The notes under the pieces were generated by a model that was not told the DNA's origin, did not search any database, and saw nothing but the letters and a program-made list of their open reading frames with translations. A program made the translations under genes and the position numbers. Shown here in pieces: positions 5,627 through 8,340 of a stretch of 8,340 nt of DNA; within the stretch, counting starts at the first letter, position 1, and every line of letters begins with the position of its first letter. Source of the stretch: Bacillota bacterium. Lineage in GTDB: Bacteria > Bacillota > Clostridia > Christensenellales > SZUA-584. Location: the NCBI GenBank assembly GCA_023396555.1, contig JAEWWC010000001.1, positions 1 to 8,340 of the forward strand, written 5' to 3'.

Positions 5627-6959
5627 TTTTATGTTTCTCCCCAAACCTTATCTTTATTATCCGGCTGCCCGGCTTTATTTTCGACTTCTCAGATATACCC
5701 GTACCCACGGCCCACAGCACATCGCTGCCCGCCGCCAGCACCGCCATTTCGTCCCGCAGATGCAGCGGCACCTTCCGGTCAGACAGGTAGTCGGACAGTC
5801 TCTTCGTTCCGCTCATGCCCAGCGGCGTGATGCGGTCCCCTTCCACCCGATACCGGAACACCGCTCCCGTCAGCGCATCAGCGTCAAAATACTCCGTCCC
5901 GTCCCCGAAAACCGGCTGCTCGCACATGCTGCACAAAAACTCCAAACCGCCAAACTCGTACCGTCCCGGGCCAAAAAAGCTGACTGAATCCTCATTATAC
6001 GCCTTTTCCTTGATTCTGCCAATCATCATTTTTCCGTATATATTCACGGCTGTGAGCCCGTTTCCCACATCCAGCCGCTTGCCCGACTCTCCGGTTTCCG
6101 CCAGCGCCAGTATATCCCTTACGTGCTTGCTTTCCACGTCTTGTAAGCCGAACCTCTTCTCAAACGCCAGCCGCACCACGCGCTTTTTGACCGCTTCGGG
6201 CAACGCGGACAGCCTGTCCAGTCGAATGTAGACGCCGTCTTCCCGCTCTTCGATGCAGTCCGCATCCCAAGCTATCCGCATTAGCGCCGCCTCGTCCTCC
6301 GCGAACCTCCCCGCCGCCTGCGCGATGTGCGCCGCCGCCTGTGCGTTCACCCGTTCCAGCAGCGGCATGATCTCATTGCGGATATAATTACGCGTGTAAT
6401 CCGTCTCGTCGTTGGACGCGTCCCGCACAAACGCCACGCCTTTTTCCGCCGCGTACGCTTCAATCTCCGTGCGGGAAATGTCCAGTAACGGCCTGATGTA
6501 GCGGCCCCTCTTCTCAGGAATGCCGCAAAGTCCAGCCAGTCCGCTGCCCCGCAGCAGGTTCATCAGCACCGTTTCAGCCACGTCGTCCCTCTGGTGCGCC
6601 GTCGCGATCCAGTCCGCCACCTGCTCGTCCAGAAACGCGTACCTCGTGTGCCGCGCCGCCGTCTCCACCGACAGCTTTTCAGCCGCTGCGATTCCCGGCA
6701 CGTCCGCACGTCGTACCACGCACTCCACGTTTCGCTTTTCGCACTCGCGCATCACAAACCGCATGTCGTCCTTTGACGCCTGCCCACGGATGCCGTGCTC
6801 CATATGAAAAGCTACTATTATTATGTTCAGTTGCGCGCGCAAATTACACAGCACGTTCAGCAGCGTCATCGAATCCACGCCGCCCGAAACCGCGACGCCC
6901 ACTCTGTCGCCCGCTTTCACACCCAAATCATGCAGTTTTTTCGCCACATGCTGTTCCAT
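5619..6959 (-). CDS. tilS: tRNA(Ile)-lysidine synthetase
   Basis: Converts C34 of the tRNA-Ile CAU anticodon to lysidine with ATP and lysine, which changes its specificity from Met to Ile; essential in most bacteria. The 446 residues show the PP-loop SGGVDS (25-30), the HGIRG segment (55-59), AHQRDDVAET (121-130), LLRGSGLAGLCGI (135-147), RDASNDETDYTRNYIR (179-194), a central helical domain and a C-terminal TilS domain (about 365-440, with GTKRLSDYLSDRKVP 384-398). The usual second His of AHHxDD is Gln here; I do not think that abolishes activity. Very GC-rich (one sampled line 75%). ATG 6959 has an AGG five bases upstream; upstream bases contain -10-like sequences. First gene of the tilS-hpt-ftsH operon. 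Confidence 0.97.
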   Translation of the reverse strand: MEQHVAKKLHDLGVKAGDRVGVAVSGGVDSMTLLNVLCNLRAQLNIIIVAFHMEHGIRGQASKDDMRFVMRECEKRNVECVVRRADVPGIAAAEKLSVETAARHTRYAFLDEQVADWIATAHQRDDVAETVLMNLLRGSGLAGLCGIPEKRGRYIRPLLDISRTEIEAYAAEKGVAFVRDASNDETDYTRNYIRNEIMPLLERVNAQAAAHIAQAAGRFAEDEAALMRIAWDADCIEEREDGVYIRLDRLSALPEAVKKRVVRLAFEKRFGLQDVESKHVRDILALAETGESGKRLDVGNGLTAVNIYGKMMIGRIKEKAYNEDSVSFFGPGRYEFGGLEFLCSMCEQPVFGDGTEYFDADALTGAVFRYRVEGDRITPLGMSGTKRLSDYLSDRKVPLHLRDEMAVLAAGSDVLWAVGTGISEKSKIKPGSRIIKIRFGEKHKNA

Positions 6960-6969
6960 ATATACCTTT

Positions 6970-6978
6970 ATTATAATA
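6970..6978 (-). promoter_or_regulatory. Likely -10 region of the tilS operon
   Basis: On the minus strand, overlapping TATTAT (6973-6978, with TG one base before it) and TATAAT (6970-6975) lie 13 and 10 bases before the tilS ATG. No good TTGACA-like -35 is visible. The extended -10 reading is the better one. The leader would be only a few bases. Confidence 0.45.
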
Positions 6979-7029
6979 TCACTTTGCGCTTCTTAAACAC
7001 CGTACCAAAATCACAAAACGATTTTATTC

Positions 7030-7083
7030 TTGGAGGCTCCGCCTCCAAACCTCCGCTTAAGGGACACGTCCCTTAAGAATCCC
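7030..7083 (+). repeat. Two-hairpin intergenic repeat element, copy L
   Basis: Hairpin A is TTGGAGGC (7030-7037), loop TCC, GCCTCCAA (7041-7048). An 8-base linker follows, then hairpin B built on arms CTTAAGGGAC (7056-7065) and GTCCCTTAAG (7068-7077), then AATCCC. Segment for segment it has the same lengths as the element at 8047-8100 read on the opposite strand, with 38 of 54 positions identical by hand alignment. Confidence 0.75.
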
Positions 7084-7088
7084 ATCTG

Positions 7089-7112
7089 AAAAAGCCATAT
7101 TCATGGCATTTT
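7089..7112 (-). terminator. Intrinsic terminator after the HEPN-like/MGMT gene
   Basis: On the minus strand AAAATGCCAT, loop GAAT, ATGGCTTTTT forms a 5-bp GCCAT/ATGGC stem flanked by A and T runs, with a U5 tail. It lies 14 bases beyond the stop codon of the upstream gene. The stem is short, so efficiency is uncertain. Confidence 0.6.
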
Positions 7113-7126
7113 CACTGTCATATCAC

Positions 7127-7957
7127 TTATATCTCCATGTCAGGCCACTTTCTTTTTTTCACATCCGCATATTCTTTGCCGTTTCGAACAATCACAGCCA
7201 CGCCTTCTTTTCGAAGCAGCTCCGCCTGACTATACACCGTATTATTATATTTTCCCTGCGTTTTAATCTCGCCGCTCTTTCCAACAATACGGTGACATGC
7301 TTCTATCCGATCTGTATTGTTTTTAATAATCGTTGAAATTGTCTGAGAATGCGTTTTTATCCCTTTGCCCTTTAAGATTTGCGACAAGTCAGCATAGGTC
7401 GCTATCTCTCCGGCTTTAACGGAATTTACTTTCTCTATCACCTCATCTGTGAATCCATTCATCTTAGGAATCTTGGGTTCAACTTCCCTGACTGCTGAAA
7501 TAACAGCATGCTTCTTTGTCGGAAAGAACAACAGCCGTTTCAGTTCCAATGCCGCATCATGCTTGTTTATGTCCTCCATCAAAAGGCACATTGTCGATAT
7601 GCACTGGATCGCCTCCGACTCCGGCATATCGGACTGGTTGTATTCGTGTTTCGCTCTATTATAAATTTCATATGTCATTTTAGGATTGTTTCTGAAACGT
7701 CCCGGCAAATGGAATCGAAAGAATCGTTCCCAGTAGCCTTCCGTTAACTTATAGCACCGCATAAAATCCAGTGCGTTTATTCTATCCTGATGCGTATTCT
7801 TTCCGGTCAGCTTTGGGTCTCTGGCTAAGCAAGTTTCATAGGCCTGCTTCCACCAAACCTCGCCGATCTCTTTTCTTAAAGTGTTTGCAACATAAGGCGC
7901 CAAATGCATAGTCAGTATCTCGCTCGCATCAAAAACCGCAGAATTGTTGATTCCCAT
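7127..7957 (-). CDS. Putative HEPN-like / MGMT-ATL two-domain protein
   Basis: No gene name is recognised. Residues 170-276 resemble the DNA-binding half of O6-alkylguanine-DNA alkyltransferases and alkyltransferase-like (ATL) proteins. FTDEVIEKVNSVKAGEIATYADL matches the helix and GxVxTYxxIA part. ACHRIV (220-225) corresponds to PCHRV with the acceptor Cys kept (C221), and LLRKEGV (247-253) keeps the family Glu. The helix that normally carries the arginine finger (AARAVG) reads HSQTIS, with Gln at 205. Residues 14-132 are helical; APYVANTLRKEIGEVWW (20-36) and YNRAKH (99-104) recall the Swt1-type HEPN domain, whose RNxxxH motif would here have Tyr for Arg. The N-terminal match is from memory and weaker. 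ATG 7957 follows AGGAG by 7 bases. Own promoter and terminator, about 43-48% GC in sampled lines, and inverted repeats on both sides suggest an acquired cassette. Role unknown: alkylation sensing or repair linked to RNA or stress control are only guesses. Confidence 0.8.
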   Translation of the reverse strand: MGINNSAVFDASEILTMHLAPYVANTLRKEIGEVWWKQAYETCLARDPKLTGKNTHQDRINALDFMRCYKLTEGYWERFFRFHLPGRFRNNPKMTYEIYNRAKHEYNQSDMPESEAIQCISTMCLLMEDINKHDAALELKRLLFFPTKKHAVISAVREVEPKIPKMNGFTDEVIEKVNSVKAGEIATYADLSQILKGKGIKTHSQTISTIIKNNTDRIEACHRIVGKSGEIKTQGKYNNTVYSQAELLRKEGVAVIVRNGKEYADVKKRKWPDMEI

Positions 7958-7971
7958 GATTGCACTCCTTT

Positions 7972-7999
7972 ATTATATTGAGTATAAGCATAGAAACAA
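7972..7999 (-). promoter_or_regulatory. Promoter of the HEPN-like/MGMT gene
   Basis: On the minus strand TTGTTT (7994-7999) and perfect TATAAT (7972-7977) have a 16-base spacer. The -10 is 14 bases before the start codon, so the start point falls in or just before the AAAGGAG site and the leader is very short. Confidence 0.6.
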
Positions 8000-8009
8000 T
8001 TATATAATT
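7998..8009. promoter_or_regulatory. 12-bp palindrome at the -35 box, possible operator
   Basis: AATTATATAATT is a perfect palindrome. It overlaps the outer two bases of the -35 box of the HEPN-like/MGMT promoter. It could bind a dimeric regulator, possibly the encoded protein itself, but AT-rich palindromes of this size also arise by chance. Confidence 0.3.
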
Positions 8010-8021
8010 CGATTGAGTCCC

Positions 8022-8042
8022 GGGAAATGCGAAGCATTTCCC
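8022..8042. repeat. Perfect 9-bp hairpin beside repeat copy R
   Basis: GGGAAATGC (8022-8030), loop GAA, GCATTTCCC (8034-8042). It stands 4 bases from the end of repeat copy R. In copy L a different hairpin, the terminator at 7089-7112, stands at about the same distance. It may be a third module of the element, or the mnmG transcript end; no T-tract follows. Confidence 0.6.
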
Positions 8043-8046
8043 TTGT

Positions 8047-8100
8047 GGGTTTCCAAAGGGATTTGTCCCTTTGGCAGGGGTATGGGGGCAACGCCCCCAT
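8047..8100 (-). repeat. Two-hairpin intergenic repeat element, copy R
   Basis: Read on the minus strand: ATGGGGGC (8100-8093), loop GTT, GCCCCCAT (8089-8082); an 8-base linker; then arms CCAAAGGGA and TCCCTTTGG (hairpin B, 8053-8074); then AAACCC. Module lengths equal copy L (7030-7083) in inverted orientation. Stem changes between the copies keep pairing. It lies 19 bases behind the mnmG stop. Confidence 0.75.
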
Positions 8101-8119
8101 GAACTTAACACAACAACCG

Positions 8120-8340
8120 TTATTTCTTATACGTGCTAAAGAAAACCATCAGCACCGAGATGTCCGCGGGCGACACGCCGGAAATCCGCATCGCCTGCCC
8201 CAGCGTCTCAGGGCGTGCCGCCGTCAGCTTGGCCGCCGCCTCCAGCCTAAGGCCCTTTATCTCGCGGTAGTCGAAACCCTCCGGCAGCTTCTTTCGCTCC
8301 ATAGAAGCGAACCGGTCCACCTGCCGCTGCTGCTTGTCGA
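8120..8340 (-). CDS. mnmG: tRNA uridine-5-carboxymethylaminomethyl modification enzyme MnmG, C-terminal 72 residues
   Basis: MnmG (GidA), with MnmE, uses FAD and methylene-tetrahydrofolate to install the cmnm5 group on U34 of certain tRNAs. Only the C-terminal helical domain is in the window. It reads VDRFASMERKKLPEGFDY, then IKGLRLEAAAKL, RPETLGQAMRISGVSPADI and a short tail FFSTYKK. These are the conserved MnmG C-terminal motifs, used to bind MnmE and tRNA. The frame enters from the right edge and stops at TAA 8120-8122. In many Bacillota rsmG follows mnmG directly; here a repeat cluster and the HEPN-like/MGMT gene follow instead. Confidence 0.95.
   Translation of the reverse strand, partial: DKQQRQVDRFASMERKKLPEGFDYREIKGLRLEAAAKLTAARPETLGQAMRISGVSPADISVLMVFFSTYKK

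Noticed and set aside
7030..8100. CRISPR array or att sites in the repeat regions
   Set aside because: The repeats are two diverged inverted copies with internal hairpins, without regular spacers, cas genes or an integrase in the window.
7912..8111. Two small minus-strand frames across the repeat cluster
   Set aside because: Their sequences (such as GALPPYPCQRDKS) are translations of the hairpin repeats, a well-known kind of spurious gene call.

Overview
The window looks like chromosomal DNA of a low-to-mid GC Gram-positive bacterium (Bacillota, most likely a gut-type Clostridia). The reasons are the tilS-hpt-ftsH operon, strong AGGAGG-type ribosome binding sites, TTG start use, SigA-like promoters and short palindromic intergenic repeats. 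The species cannot be fixed from the sequence. All recognised genes are on the minus strand, so biological order runs from right to left.

Right edge (8120-8340): the last 72 codons of mnmG (tRNA U34 modification). A cluster of hairpin repeats follows (8022-8100). Next is a stand-alone gene at 7127-7957 with its own promoter and terminator. Its 276-residue product appears to join an N-terminal Swt1/HEPN-like helical domain to a C-terminal MGMT/ATL (O6-alkylguanine-DNA alkyltransferase) domain. I do not recognise this combination. The gene is bracketed by two inverted, about 70% identical copies of a 54-bp two-hairpin element (7030-7083 and 8047-8100). The stem differences between the copies are compensatory, so the gene looks like a cassette placed between housekeeping genes.

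Centre (3085-6959): the conserved housekeeping operon tilS (tRNA-Ile lysidine synthetase), hpt (hypoxanthine phosphoribosyltransferase, start overlapping the tilS stop) and ftsH (membrane AAA+ zinc protease). ftsH has an extra internal promoter and an intrinsic terminator.

Gap 2548-3084: no protein gene. It holds a perfect-consensus promoter on the plus strand (2677-2705), facing a sequence that starts with a GAAA-loop hairpin and reaches a 15-bp stem-loop about 90 nt later. This is a small RNA candidate. Further palindromes and a short direct repeat lie to its right.

Left part: ksgA (16S rRNA dimethyltransferase, 1696-2547), with a promoter so close to its start codon that the mRNA may be almost leaderless. 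Then comes a truncated pseudogene (1145-1504) that I read as the N-terminus of an ATP-type PEP carboxykinase carrying an in-frame TAG. Forty bases later starts an AT-rich, intact but window-truncated GTP-type PEP carboxykinase (1-1104). The arrangement suggests that one PEPCK gene was displaced by an unrelated enzyme of the same function.
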